Shown here in pieces: positions 1 through 8,046 of a stretch of DNA of 14,018 nucleotides. The position numbers and the translations under genes were made by a program. The DNA comes from Nitratiruptor sp. (GTDB lineage Bacteria > Campylobacterota > Campylobacteria > Campylobacterales > Nitratiruptoraceae): NCBI GenBank assembly GCA_015494595.1, contig WGAX01000042.1, forward strand, positions 1-14,018, read 5' to 3'. The notes under the pieces are model-generated. The model was not told the DNA's origin. It saw only the letters and a list, made by a program, of their open reading frames with translations, and ran no database searches. Each line of letters starts with the position of its first letter. Position 1 is the first letter of the stretch.

Positions 1-1
1 G

Positions 2-751
2 AATAATTACATCAAATCACAAATTGATTGGCTCCATAATCACGGCTATGCTATCAAAGGCTACCACACTATTAAGACAATAATCCCTAAAACAGCATTT
101 AATAATGGGGTAGCTACACAAACTGTTAATCTTAACTATCTGCGTGATGCTTGTATACCTGTTAATCCATTTAAAACACACATCCGCACTATTAGTGTAA
201 CTGATGGCAGTGCTACCGGTCTTATCAACAACCAAAGTATTGGTGAGCTTATCTACTATTACGGTAGAGTTTATGCTCCTGTTGAATCCACTTTTGCAGG
301 AAACAGTGGTAAGCTTAAAGTGCGTTATGAGGTATTTGATGCAATTAAGGATGACCCTGGCAGTGTAGAAGGGGAGCCTAATCCTGAAGATAACAGATGG
401 AAACTCAATAAGCTTCACGACTCATCTGCTGGACATATCTTGCAATTGATTAATGGAGTAACTGGTACAGATGTTTTACAACATAGCGATGGTATATTGG
501 ATAAAGCAAGCCTCTCAGCACTCACACGAGGGCTTCAAGAGATTTCACTCAAATATCTAAAAGACAACTATCCGTATGCAGCAGAGCTTAAACTTAAAGC
601 CTCAAACTACTTAATGTATAATCCACAAAGCGGTTTTAACTTATTAAAAGCTATCTTTACAAAAGAGGGAGATTGGTCTGGTATTGGTAACAAAGGTGAA
701 ACATCTAATGTAGAAGAGAAAAAAGATCGAAGCCAACGCACAGGATGGTAA
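2..751 (+). CDS. C-terminal part of a large, probably surface/secreted protein (5' end outside window)
   Basis: The frame is open from the first bases of the window to the TAA at 749-751, giving 249 residues with no convincing internal start; the GTG at 320 is simply a valine codon inside it. The gene therefore begins upstream. The visible part is polar, Asn/Thr/Gly-rich and almost cysteine-free (one Cys near residue 51), with alternating patterns that suggest beta structure. I recognise features that I recall from C-termini of long Campylobacterota surface or adhesin-like proteins: a YYGRV motif (about residues 86-90), followed by a receptor-like segment, and a closing pattern of W-x-G-x-G-x-x-G with a final Gly-Trp. 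That resemblance is from memory and no function is assigned. It converges on recG and ends just before the shared hairpin at 758-782. No membrane anchor is visible at the C-terminus. Confidence 0.75.
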   Translation, partial: NNYIKSQIDWLHNHGYAIKGYHTIKTIIPKTAFNNGVATQTVNLNYLRDACIPVNPFKTHIRTISVTDGSATGLINNQSIGELIYYYGRVYAPVESTFAGNSGKLKVRYEVFDAIKDDPGSVEGEPNPEDNRWKLNKLHDSSAGHILQLINGVTGTDVLQHSDGILDKASLSALTRGLQEISLKYLKDNYPYAAELKLKASNYLMYNPQSGFNLLKAIFTKEGDWSGIGNKGETSNVEEKKDRSQRTGW

Positions 752-757
752 CTTCTC

Positions 758-782
758 AAAAGCGCCTCTTTATGGCGCTTTT
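758..782. terminator. Bidirectional intrinsic terminator between the surface-protein gene and recG
   Basis: A perfect 9-bp inverted repeat (AAAAGCGCC at 758-766, GGCGCTTTT at 774-782) encloses a 7-base loop. Read on either strand the stem is GC-rich at the loop side and ends in four T. It lies 6 bp after the stop of the left-hand gene and overlaps the first two bases of the recG stop codon (781-783), so it can end both converging transcripts. The T-tract is short (TTTT), so efficiency is uncertain. Confidence 0.8.
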
Positions 783-2559
783 AACTAACATACTCTCTTG
801 CTTTTTGAATAATAGCTCTATCCTCTGCCATATTCAAAAACTTAAAACTTTTGCCGCTCTGCTCTTTTCCCGTTAAAATATCTCCACTCTTTCTATAGCG
901 CAGATCCAGCTCTGCAATTTTAAAGCCGTCTTTGATTTTACTAAAGGCTTGCAGTCTCTCATTAGCTTTATCATGGGTATATAAAAAGCAGTACCCTTTC
1001 AATCCCTCTCTTGAGACTCTTCCTCGTAACTGATGCAGTGTAGCTAGTCCCATATTCTCAGCCCCCACTATAACTATGGTAGAGAGTTTTGGCAAGGAGA
1101 TACCAACCTCAATGACTGTTGTAGCTAGTAAAATTTTCCCCTTTTGTCGAAAATCCTCTAAAACCTCATCTTTTTCTTTGTCTTTGCCGTGGGTTACATA
1201 GACCCCCTCAAAATAGCGAAGCCAAAACTCCTTAGCCTCCTCTAGCGATTTATAGGTATACTCTTTTGACTCCACCACCGGATAGACAATAAGCACTTGC
1301 CTATTACCCTCTATCTCTTTAGTAATATGAGCTAAAAGTCTCTTAAAATCCTCTTTTGAAATCACTTCAGTAGTAATATCTTTTTTAAAAGGAGTCTCTT
1401 TAATAAAACTAAAGTCAACTAAAGCACTTTGCATCATCGCTTGGGTTCGAGGAATTGGCGTAGCGCTAAACTGCAAAAAGTGGGGCGAGCCATCACTTGA
1501 TTCTACCAGTTTTCTAAGAAGATTGCGTTGCTTGGTGCCAAAGCGGTGCTGCTCATCTATCATAACCAAGCACACCTTTGGCAGCTTTTTATACAGCAGT
1601 GCGTGGGTGCCTATTAAAAAGTCATACTGATCTAAATCTACTTTAGTATTGGAAGTTACAAGCCCAATCTTCATAGTTGGCAAAAATCTTTTGGCTTCAT
1701 TATAGAGCTGCGTAGCCAAAATGGTAGTAGGTGCCATCAGAATTGCCCTTTTTGCCATAAAGGCTGCTCCAAACATCACTAAAGATTTTCCACTACCCAC
1801 ATCTCCCACTACTATACGACGGGCTGCCTTTTTTGAAGCTAAATCTTTTTGAATATCCTCTAAAGCTCTTTTTTGATCATTTGTCAGTTTAAATGGCAGA
1901 CTCTTATAAAACTCCTGCACATTAGCTTCTATTTGACAAATGGAAGGGTAATAGACTCTTTTTTGCTTTAAAGCCCTCATATAGCGATAGGCTTCTACAA
2001 ATTTTAGCGCCTCAAGATATTTACCAAAAAACCTCTTATGCCTCTTATACTCTTTATAAAACTGCTCATTGGGATAGTGAATATGCAAAATCCTCTCAAC
2101 CGCCTCCTCTGGCAGCCCCTCTTGTAAAAGCGCTTCTTTTGTTAGATACTCCCTTTTTAGCTCCTCAAATATATCTCCTCGTATTGGCACTTTATAGTGG
2201 GCAAAAATTTTTCCTATTTTATAGTTTGCCACCTTTTGAGGCTGCAGAAGCTGTAAGCGTTTATTCTTTTTGTTAACTCTAGCAGAGGTTACAAAAATTG
2301 TGGAGCCTTCTTGAAAAATAATATCGTGATAAGAGGAGGTGCGAAAAAAGAGTAGATCCACATATTGATTGATATTTTTAGCGTAAGCTTCAATAATAAG
2401 CAGTTTTTGCATCTGCTTTCTTTGCTGGATCACCACCTCTAAAAGTGGCTCTTCTAGATCAATATAGTTTTTTATACGGTAGTCGTGGTAAGAGATGGGA
2501 GTAGTAAGAGCCAGAGCGAGGCGATCCTCAATCCCGGCTCGCAGCAACTTTGGATTCAT
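781..2559 (-). CDS. recG: ATP-dependent DNA helicase RecG
   Basis: RecG is a superfamily 2 helicase that remodels stalled replication forks and branch-migrates Holliday junctions. Visible motifs are Walker A GDVGSGKS (252-259), the DEQH box (335-338), SATPIPRT (365-372), and motif VI QLRGRVSR (510-517), preceded by TVIEVGISLP, a signature typical of RecG and Mfd. Residues 1 to about 115 should be the wedge/OB domain that grips the junction. At 592 residues it is about 100 shorter than the E. coli protein (693); from memory, Campylobacterota RecG is generally short (about 600). The extreme N-terminal helical part seems to be missing. The ATG lies in an ATGA overlap with the stop of the upstream M16-like gene and has no good Shine-Dalgarno sequence, so translation is probably coupled. 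It is the last gene of the minus-strand operon, ending at the shared hairpin. Confidence 0.97.
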   Translation of the reverse strand: MNPKLLRAGIEDRLALALTTPISYHDYRIKNYIDLEEPLLEVVIQQRKQMQKLLIIEAYAKNINQYVDLLFFRTSSYHDIIFQEGSTIFVTSARVNKKNKRLQLLQPQKVANYKIGKIFAHYKVPIRGDIFEELKREYLTKEALLQEGLPEEAVERILHIHYPNEQFYKEYKRHKRFFGKYLEALKFVEAYRYMRALKQKRVYYPSICQIEANVQEFYKSLPFKLTNDQKRALEDIQKDLASKKAARRIVVGDVGSGKSLVMFGAAFMAKRAILMAPTTILATQLYNEAKRFLPTMKIGLVTSNTKVDLDQYDFLIGTHALLYKKLPKVCLVMIDEQHRFGTKQRNLLRKLVESSDGSPHFLQFSATPIPRTQAMMQSALVDFSFIKETPFKKDITTEVISKEDFKRLLAHITKEIEGNRQVLIVYPVVESKEYTYKSLEEAKEFWLRYFEGVYVTHGKDKEKDEVLEDFRQKGKILLATTVIEVGISLPKLSTIVIVGAENMGLATLHQLRGRVSREGLKGYCFLYTHDKANERLQAFSKIKDGFKIAELDLRYRKSGDILTGKEQSGKSFKFLNMAEDRAIIQKAREYVS

Positions 2560-3842
2560 TTTGTAACAATAGAGAAGCTAAGCTTGGTAATCTCTTGATG
2601 GTTTTTGATAAAGTTGTTAAGCTCCCCAAGGCTTAAAGCCTCAATCTTTTTAAGCTCCTCTTTTGATGAGCCAAGAGGCTTACCTGTATAAAATTCAAAA
2701 AAGGCGCGATTAAGACGCTGTGAAAGAGTCTCATTGCGTAAAGGCTCACTGCCAAGCAAAAACTTCTTGGCACTCTCTAACTCCTTTTTTGTTGCCCCCT
2801 CTTTTACAAACTCCTCAATTACCTCTTTTACAAGCTTTTTGGCCTCATCTGCACTCTGCAGCTTTGTTTGCAAATAGCCAAAAAAGTAGCTATGAGACTT
2901 ATTGACTCTAGCCAAAGAGTAGGCAGAGTAAGCTAAACCTCTTTTGACTCTTATCTCCTCCATAAGCCTGCTGCCAAATCCTCCACTTCCCAAAATAAAC
3001 ATTGCAACCTTAGAAATATAAAGGTCTTTGTTATTGACTCGCTCATAATAGGGGGCACCAAAATAGATATAGGCTTGCTTAATCTGCTGCTCCTTTTGCA
3101 CCAACTCCTTTTGGGCATCACTTGCGTTATAAAAAGGAAGCTTCTCACTCTCCCCTACTCTCAACAAAGAGAGCAGCTTTTTTAATTTTGCCTCCAACTC
3201 CTCATAGGATATATCTCCCCCAGCCACTACAATAGCTCTTTTTAATACCAGATGCTTTCGTAAAAAGGCTTTTATATCATCTAAACTAATCTTTTCAATG
3301 CTCTCAACATTTCCATCACTTGAATGCTCAAGAGGTGTATTGGCAAATAGAATCTTTTTTAGATTTTTAGAGGCTATATAGTCATAATCATCTTTTTTGC
3401 GTGCTAGAAAACCCAGCATCTGGGTTTTAACATTTTTTAAAGCCTCAGGAGTAAGATTTGGCTCCTTAAAAAGCTCCTCTAAAAGCTTTACACCTTTATC
3501 AAACTCACTTCTTAACGCCCCAATCTCTATCACCATCGTCTCAGTTCCACTCACTACCCCAAAGCGAATAGCCCGCTCCTCTAACTTTTTGGCAAAACCT
3601 ATATTACCAAGCTTTTTAGTGCCTTGTGCTAGCATCTTTGCACTCATTTTAGCAAGACCTGAGAGGTTGCCATCTTCAATACTGCCGCTTTTTTGAAAGA
3701 CGATCTGCAAGCCCGCAATTGGCAGATTGCTATCCTTTTCAAAAATTACAGGAATACCTACTCCATTAATCTCAATATGCTTCAACACCGCACTCATTAA
3801 CACCCCTTGCAAAAAAATTAGTGCCGCTATCAACTTTTTCAC
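2556..3842 (-). CDS. Exported M16-family peptidase homologue lacking the zinc-binding motif
   Basis: This 428-residue protein has the two-lobed M16 (pitrilysin/YmxG-like) architecture. The N-terminal half spans about 25-205 and the C-terminal half about 230-420, with a clear family motif GSGGFGSRLMEEIRVKRGLAYSA (first part at about 285-297, LAYSA near 303-307). Residues 1 to about 17 (MKKLIAALIFLQGVLMSA) look like a signal peptide, so it should act in the periplasm. The position of the family's HxxEH zinc motif (after Gly-Leu-Ala at 62-64) reads KMSAK, so both His and the Glu are replaced, and the expected downstream Glu ligand is not evident. It is therefore probably not an active zinc protease, unless it pairs with an active partner encoded elsewhere. 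The start is GTG, in a GTGA overlap with the mqnC stop, behind a strong GGAGGTG. It overlaps recG by 4 bp. I recall an M16 gene beside mqnC in H. pylori too. Confidence 0.88.
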   Translation of the reverse strand: MKKLIAALIFLQGVLMSAVLKHIEINGVGIPVIFEKDSNLPIAGLQIVFQKSGSIEDGNLSGLAKMSAKMLAQGTKKLGNIGFAKKLEERAIRFGVVSGTETMVIEIGALRSEFDKGVKLLEELFKEPNLTPEALKNVKTQMLGFLARKKDDYDYIASKNLKKILFANTPLEHSSDGNVESIEKISLDDIKAFLRKHLVLKRAIVVAGGDISYEELEAKLKKLLSLLRVGESEKLPFYNASDAQKELVQKEQQIKQAYIYFGAPYYERVNNKDLYISKVAMFILGSGGFGSRLMEEIRVKRGLAYSAYSLARVNKSHSYFFGYLQTKLQSADEAKKLVKEVIEEFVKEGATKKELESAKKFLLGSEPLRNETLSQRLNRAFFEFYTGKPLGSSKEELKKIEALSLGELNNFIKNHQEITKLSFSIVTK

Positions 3843-4885
3843 CCATACACCTCCAATATCTCATAGGCGGTATTACGCTTGGCTGGGATTTCGCCTACAT
3901 CTTTGATAAGGCGAATCATCTCTTCTTGGTTCATCCTATTTTGCGCTCCTGCAGCTTTGACCACATTCTCTTCCATCATAGTTGAGCCTAGATCATTTGC
4001 GCCAAAGAGTAGTGCCAACTGTCCTATGTAGCTGCCTTGCGTCACCCAGGAGCTTTGGATGTTTTTGAAGTTATCAAGATAGAGTCTACTTACAGCCAGA
4101 AGCCTTAAGTAGCGATTGGAGCTGGTTTTGTGTGTGACTATGCCATTTTTATACAAAGCTGTGTTATATGGCTGAAAGCTCCACATAATAAAGGCACGAA
4201 AACCTCCAGTTTTATCCTGCAACTCTCGAATCTTTCGCCAATGCTCAATTATCTCTTCATCACTCTCTACCGTGCCATACATCATTGTAGCTGTTGTCTT
4301 CATCCCAACCTCGTGGGCTGCTTGATGAATATCAAGCCACTCTTTGGATGAGAGCTTTCGAGGACTAATAATCTCTCTTACCCTATCACTTAAGATCTCT
4401 GCACCAGCTCCCGGAATAGAGCTTAAGCCTTTTGCTTTGAGGCGTTTTAAAACCTCTTTATAACTAAGATTGCTTACCTTTGCAATATAGCTAATCTCCA
4501 CGGCACTAAAGCCATGAATTGTAATTTGTGGATACTTTTTGTGAATATGCTCAACAAGATCTTCATAGTAATCAATTTTTAGCTTTGGATGGACTCCTCC
4601 TTGAAAGAGGATCTGTGTGCCCCCAATTGCCAAAAGCTCCTCAATCTTTTGATCAATCTCTTCAAAACTTAAAATATATGCATCCTCATCCTTTGGCTTG
4701 CGATAAAATGCGCAAAAGTCACAATCCACCCAACAGATGTTGGTATAGTTTATATTGCGATCTACTATAAAGGTGGTGATACGCTTTGGATGAAGCTCTC
4801 TTTTTTTAGCCAGAGCCATCTGTCCTAACTCTTGTAAGTCTGCTTCTTGCAAAAGCTTTAATGCCTCTTTACTACTTAGTCTCAA
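3839..4885 (-). CDS. mqnC: Cyclic dehypoxanthinyl futalosine synthase (radical SAM)
   Basis: MqnC catalyses the radical-SAM cyclisation of dehypoxanthinyl futalosine in the futalosine route to menaquinone, the quinone of Campylobacterota respiration. The 348-residue length fits the family. The [4Fe-4S] motif is C51-x3-C55-x2-C58 within the characteristic DRNINYTNIC...DFCAFY stretch (42-61). This DRNINYTN form points to MqnC rather than its paralogue MqnE. Other family motifs are QGGVHP (about 95-100) and GAGAEILSDRVR. The start is TTG at 4885-4883, chosen because AAAGGAA lies 6-7 bases upstream; the next Met (residue 23) would cut into the conserved N-terminal helix. It lies 14 bp after nusB and overlaps the M16-like gene by 4 bp. 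The alternative reading, MqnE, is less likely from the motif. Confidence 0.93.
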   Translation of the reverse strand: MRLSSKEALKLLQEADLQELGQMALAKKRELHPKRITTFIVDRNINYTNICWVDCDFCAFYRKPKDEDAYILSFEEIDQKIEELLAIGGTQILFQGGVHPKLKIDYYEDLVEHIHKKYPQITIHGFSAVEISYIAKVSNLSYKEVLKRLKAKGLSSIPGAGAEILSDRVREIISPRKLSSKEWLDIHQAAHEVGMKTTATMMYGTVESDEEIIEHWRKIRELQDKTGGFRAFIMWSFQPYNTALYKNGIVTHKTSSNRYLRLLAVSRLYLDNFKNIQSSWVTQGSYIGQLALLFGANDLGSTMMEENVVKAAGAQNRMNQEEMIRLIKDVGEIPAKRNTAYEILEVYG

Positions 4886-4899
4886 GCTTAATTCCTTTA

Positions 4900-5322
4900 C
4901 TATTCTCTAGCTTTCTGGCTTCCACGCTTATCCTTTGCAATTGCATCCAAAACCCCATTAACAAACTTGGGACTCTGCTCAGTTCCAAGCTTTTTAGCTA
5001 GCTCCACTGCCTCATTAATGACAATTGCAGGATCGAGATCGGTATGCAAAAGCTCATAACTCCCCAAGCGCAAAATTGCTCTTTCAATATGGCCAAGCCT
5101 ATCCATATCCCAACTCTGCAGATATTTAGCAATCTCTGTATCAATCTCTTCTAGATGCTCCATTACCCCTTTAAAAAGGCCCAGAGCAAACTCTCTTTGT
5201 CTATTGCGAATCTTCTTCTCTTCTAAAATATCCTCTGCAAATTTTTTTATCTCAGGATTACCTAAATCATAGGCATAAAGTAGTCCAATCACTGCCTCTC
5301 TTGCCTGATGTCTAGTTGCCAT
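4900..5322 (-). CDS. nusB: Transcription antitermination factor NusB
   Basis: NusB is a small all-helical RNA-binding protein that, with NusE (S10), binds boxA and supports antitermination of rRNA operons. The 140-residue length is normal. Family features include the N-terminal ATRHQAREAVIGLLYAYD segment (basic Arg-rich helix 1), the ILRLGSYELL helix in the second half, and the closing pattern INEAVELAKKLGTEQSPKFVNGVLDAIA (the EAVELAK and KFVNGVLD core). The ATG overlaps the ribH stop by one base (TAATG), behind an AAAGGG sequence. The ribH-nusB pairing is widespread in bacteria, which supports both calls. Confidence 0.97.
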   Translation of the reverse strand: MATRHQAREAVIGLLYAYDLGNPEIKKFAEDILEEKKIRNRQREFALGLFKGVMEHLEEIDTEIAKYLQSWDMDRLGHIERAILRLGSYELLHTDLDPAIVINEAVELAKKLGTEQSPKFVNGVLDAIAKDKRGSQKARE

Positions 5323-5786
5323 TAAAGCCCTTTGTATAGATCGATTAACTCAATAAGCCCCACCATTGCCTCAAAGCCTTTATTGCCAGCTTTGCTGCCT
5401 GCTCGCTCAATGGCTTGATCAATGGTATCGGTTGTAAGCACTCCAAAGGTAACAGGCTTTTGATACTTCAAAGTTGTATTGGCTATACCTTTAGTAGCTT
5501 CTGCAGCTACATAATCAAAATGGGGTGTACTTCCACGGATGATTGCACCAAGACAGCAAACTCCATCATATTTACCACTAGCTAGCACCTTATCCAAAGC
5601 AAAAGGGAGCTCAAAAGCCCCAGGCACCAAAATAAGATCAAGCAAATCCTCATCACCCCCATGGCGCAAAAAGGCATCCTTCGCCCCCTCTACCAATCTA
5701 TCTGTAATGATATGATTAAACCTGCTTGCAATAATTGCTACTCTCTCCTCTCCATAAAGCCGCAGCTTCCCTTCAACTATTTTCAT
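5322..5786 (-). CDS. ribH: 6,7-dimethyl-8-ribityllumazine synthase
   Basis: RibH condenses 5-amino-6-ribitylamino-uracil with 3,4-dihydroxy-2-butanone 4-phosphate, the step before riboflavin synthase; the enzyme usually forms pentamers or 60-subunit capsids. The 154-residue length is typical. Visible motifs are the N-terminal ASRFNHIIT (20-28, substrate pocket Phe23), VPGAFELP (54-61), the catalytic loop GSTPHFDYV (85-93) with the general-base His89, and [11 protein letters not shown] (127-137) with the phosphate-binding Arg128. The ATG at 5786 follows a strong AAAGGAG, 13 bp after the kdsA stop. It overlaps nusB by one base. Confidence 0.97.
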   Translation of the reverse strand: MKIVEGKLRLYGEERVAIIASRFNHIITDRLVEGAKDAFLRHGGDEDLLDLILVPGAFELPFALDKVLASGKYDGVCCLGAIIRGSTPHFDYVAAEATKGIANTTLKYQKPVTFGVLTTDTIDQAIERAGSKAGNKGFEAMVGLIELIDLYKGL

Positions 5787-5799
5787 CTAAACTCCTTTA

Positions 5800-6600
5800 T
5801 CAAGCACTAAGGGCTCTTTGAATTTTAAAAATATCATCCACAATTGTCTCTAACTGGGCTGGTGTAACCATATTTGCCCCATCACTCAAAGCAATGGATG
5901 GATCGTAATGGGTTTCAAAGAAAAATCCATCCACGCCCACAGCTGCAGCTGCTCTACTAAGAGGTGCCACAAACTCCCTGTTACCGCTACTCTTACCCCC
6001 CGCACCTCCAGGCATCTGCACTGAATGGGTAGCATCAAAGATTACGGGTGCAAATTTTCGCATAATTACCAGACTGCGCATATCCACCACTAAATTGTTA
6101 TAGCCAAATGTGGTGCCTCGCTCAGTGAGCCATACGCCAGCTTTTTGGCTCTGCTCATAACTGCACTCAACTGCGCCTCTAGTTTTTAACACTTTTAATA
6201 CGCTATACTGCATATCAGTCGGACTCATAAACTGCCCTTTTTTGATATTGACAATCTTATCGGTTTTGGCAGCAGCTACAAGCAGATCCGTTTGACGACA
6301 TAAAAAGGCAGGTATCTGAATCACATCTGCCACCTCTGCTACAGCCTCTACTTGATAGCTTTCGTGCACATCGGTAACAATTTTATAGCCAAAATCCTCT
6401 TTAATTTTAGCAAGCATTTCAAGCCCTTTTTTAACTCCGGGCCCTCGATAGCTCTCAAGACTTGTTCTATTTGCTTTATCAAAACTTGCTTTGAAATAAA
6501 ATTCAATATCTGATGACTTATGATACTTTTTGAGATCACTTGCAATAATCTCCAACTGCTCTTGACTCTCTATTACACACGGTCCTGCTATTAAAATCAT
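5800..6600 (-). CDS. kdsA: 3-deoxy-8-phosphooctulonate (KDO-8-P) synthase, metal-dependent type
   Basis: KdsA condenses phosphoenolpyruvate with arabinose 5-phosphate to give KDO-8-phosphate for the LPS inner core. I place the start at the ATG of 6600-6598 (266 residues, MILIAGPC...), because AAAGGTG sits 6 bases upstream, the family begins here, and the ATG forms TGATG with the stop of the preceding gene. A longer frame opens only with TTG at 6636. Family motifs are [11 protein letters not shown] (37-47), YRGPG (51-55), TDVHE (76-80), GQFMSP (122-127) and the [14 protein letters not shown] region (161-174). Cys8 in AGPC, His192, Glu229 and Asp240 match the metal ligands known from the Aquifex enzyme, whereas E. 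coli KdsA has Asn at the Cys position. This is therefore most likely the metal-dependent class. It lies 13 bp before ribH. Confidence 0.97.
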   Translation of the reverse strand: MILIAGPCVIESQEQLEIIASDLKKYHKSSDIEFYFKASFDKANRTSLESYRGPGVKKGLEMLAKIKEDFGYKIVTDVHESYQVEAVAEVADVIQIPAFLCRQTDLLVAAAKTDKIVNIKKGQFMSPTDMQYSVLKVLKTRGAVECSYEQSQKAGVWLTERGTTFGYNNLVVDMRSLVIMRKFAPVIFDATHSVQMPGGAGGKSSGNREFVAPLSRAAAAVGVDGFFFETHYDPSIALSDGANMVTPAQLETIVDDIFKIQRALSA

Positions 6601-7139
6601 CAAAACACCTTTGCAAAATCTATTTTTGTACTGCAATTATCCCAACTAAAAGTAAACTCACCTCTGCTTTGAAGCCTCTTTACCAACTCATATCTACCAT
6701 TTTTGAGCATAAAAATCTCCAACTCTTCACTTTTTGGATTGATAACCACATAGTAAAGCACCTCTGCCTTTTCATACAGAGTAAACTTTGTAGTCAAATC
6801 CTTCAAAGCAGTTGCAAGGCTTAAAACCTCTACCACAATCTTTGGCGGCTCTTGCAAAAACTTGGTATCCTCATCTACCTTTTCACAGCTTACCAACACA
6901 TCTGGTTGCACTACTGTTTTTTCATCAATCACCCAATCAACAGGCGCTATGTAAGCCTCACACTCTTCACACTCTAAATTATCTTGTAACTCTTTCCATA
7001 TCCTTGCAGCTATTCTTTGATGTTTAAGATATGGAGCTGGGCTCATCGCGTAGGCAATCCCATCAATAAGCTCCCATCTGCCTTCCCACTTCTTATAATC
7101 ATCATAGGTATAGCGATCTAATAACTCTAATGCACCCAT
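6600..7139 (-). CDS. Uma2-family (DUF820) putative PD-(D/E)XK nuclease
   Basis: Family members are small restriction-endonuclease-fold proteins, abundant in cyanobacteria, whose cellular role is poorly known. From the ATG at 7139 (179 residues) the family pattern is complete: [15 protein letters not shown] (22-36), QPDVLV (78-83), [10 protein letters not shown] (98-107) and the Lys before [15 protein letters not shown] (118 onward). The probable catalytic set is Asp80, Glu104 and Lys118, with Glu23 also conserved in the family, so it looks intact. The ATG is preferred over the TTG at 7160 because AAGGAAG precedes it with good spacing and it follows the upstream stop by one base. Its TGA overlaps the kdsA ATG (TGATG). 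The gene sits within an otherwise conserved EamA-kdsA-ribH-nusB block, which suggests later insertion. DNA cleavage activity is inferred from the fold, not shown. Confidence 0.87.
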   Translation of the reverse strand: MGALELLDRYTYDDYKKWEGRWELIDGIAYAMSPAPYLKHQRIAARIWKELQDNLECEECEAYIAPVDWVIDEKTVVQPDVLVSCEKVDEDTKFLQEPPKIVVEVLSLATALKDLTTKFTLYEKAEVLYYVVINPKSEELEIFMLKNGRYELVKRLQSRGEFTFSWDNCSTKIDFAKVF

Positions 7140-7140
7140 A

Positions 7141-8046
7141 CTACTTCCTTTTCCTTGCAACTAAAACTCCACTTACTATTATTAAGATTATACCCAAAAT
7201 CTTCACACCATCTGGCAAAGCATCACCCAAAAACAGGACTCCAAGCACAATAGAAAACACAATATTGCTATAACTCACAGTCCCCACAATACCAGCTTTT
7301 GTCACGCCATAAGCTTTGGTCATATAGATTTGCGCCAGTGTAGCCAATGCTCCCATAGCCAAGACATAGAGCCACACTTTACCCTTGGGCATAACAAATT
7401 TACCAAAAACAAAATCTAACCACTCAATCTCTATATAGGGCGCTATTGCCATCAAAAGCAAAGGCCCAACAGTCCCAATACCCATAAATGAGAGCACAAT
7501 GGCTCTAGTATCGTAGTAGTGCTTAAGCTCTCTCACACTTGTATAAGCTAAAGCTGCACCAATGCCACTTAAGATACCCAGCAGATCATACTTATCAAAT
7601 GGGGTAGTAAAGGGATCAGTTATAAGTATAATTCCAATAAAGCCAATAAATACAGCCATCCAGCCAGCTTTTGGCAGACGCTCATTGAGCAAAAGGGCTG
7701 CAAAGATGGCAGTCCAGATAGGAGAGGTTTTAGAGTAGGTCATAGCCTCACCCAAAGGTATATGGGCAATATCATAAAAAAAGCACAACAGCGCTAAAAA
7801 GCCAGCGAGTCCACGAAAAAGCAAAAGCCAAGGCTTACCACCCTCCCCCTCCAAAGGCTTATGAAGAAGTGAAGCCAAAACCGCAAATACACCAAAAACA
7901 TTGCGAAAAAAGACAACCTCCAAGCTTGGCAGCTGCTGGCTGGCAAGTTTGGCAAAGACTCCCATCCCCGCAAACAGCAGGGATGCAAAGAGCATGTAGG
8001 CAATACCTTTATCAATCTTTGATGCTCTTTTTAATAAGAGTGCCAA
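7141..8046 (-). CDS. EamA/RhaT-family (DMT superfamily) inner-membrane transporter
   Basis: This protein of up to 301 residues has about ten hydrophobic segments arranged as two EamA repeats (about 14-145 and 155-298), the standard drug/metabolite transporter layout. Repeat 1 contains the typical MGVFAKLASQQLPSLEVVFFR stretch around TM1-TM2 and a SPIWTAIFAALLLNERLP segment with the family Glu-Arg. Repeat 2 closes with NIVFSIVLGVLFLGD. The substrate cannot be told from sequence. The start is uncertain. TTG at 8046 gives a full first TM segment and has GGGGAT upstream, but overlaps the previous gene by 35 bp. ATG at 7995 avoids the overlap but would cut into TM1. An EamA-type membrane gene next to kdsA is, as I recall, shared with C. 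jejuni. Confidence 0.92.
   Translation of the reverse strand: MALLLKRASKIDKGIAYMLFASLLFAGMGVFAKLASQQLPSLEVVFFRNVFGVFAVLASLLHKPLEGEGGKPWLLLFRGLAGFLALLCFFYDIAHIPLGEAMTYSKTSPIWTAIFAALLLNERLPKAGWMAVFIGFIGIILITDPFTTPFDKYDLLGILSGIGAALAYTSVRELKHYYDTRAIVLSFMGIGTVGPLLLMAIAPYIEIEWLDFVFGKFVMPKGKVWLYVLAMGALATLAQIYMTKAYGVTKAGIVGTVSYSNIVFSIVLGVLFLGDALPDGVKILGIILIIVSGVLVARKRK

Noticed and set aside
17..418. Minus-strand open frame opposite the left-edge gene
   Set aside because: It lies antisense to a longer open frame that runs from the window edge, has no ribosome site of note, and its product has the low-complexity look of an antisense translation.
2560..2570. TTGTTACAA-like sequence just before recG, resembling half of the 8770-8789 palindrome
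   Set aside because: It encodes the last codons of the M16-like protein, is not a dyad here, and a 9-base AT-rich match is expected by chance.
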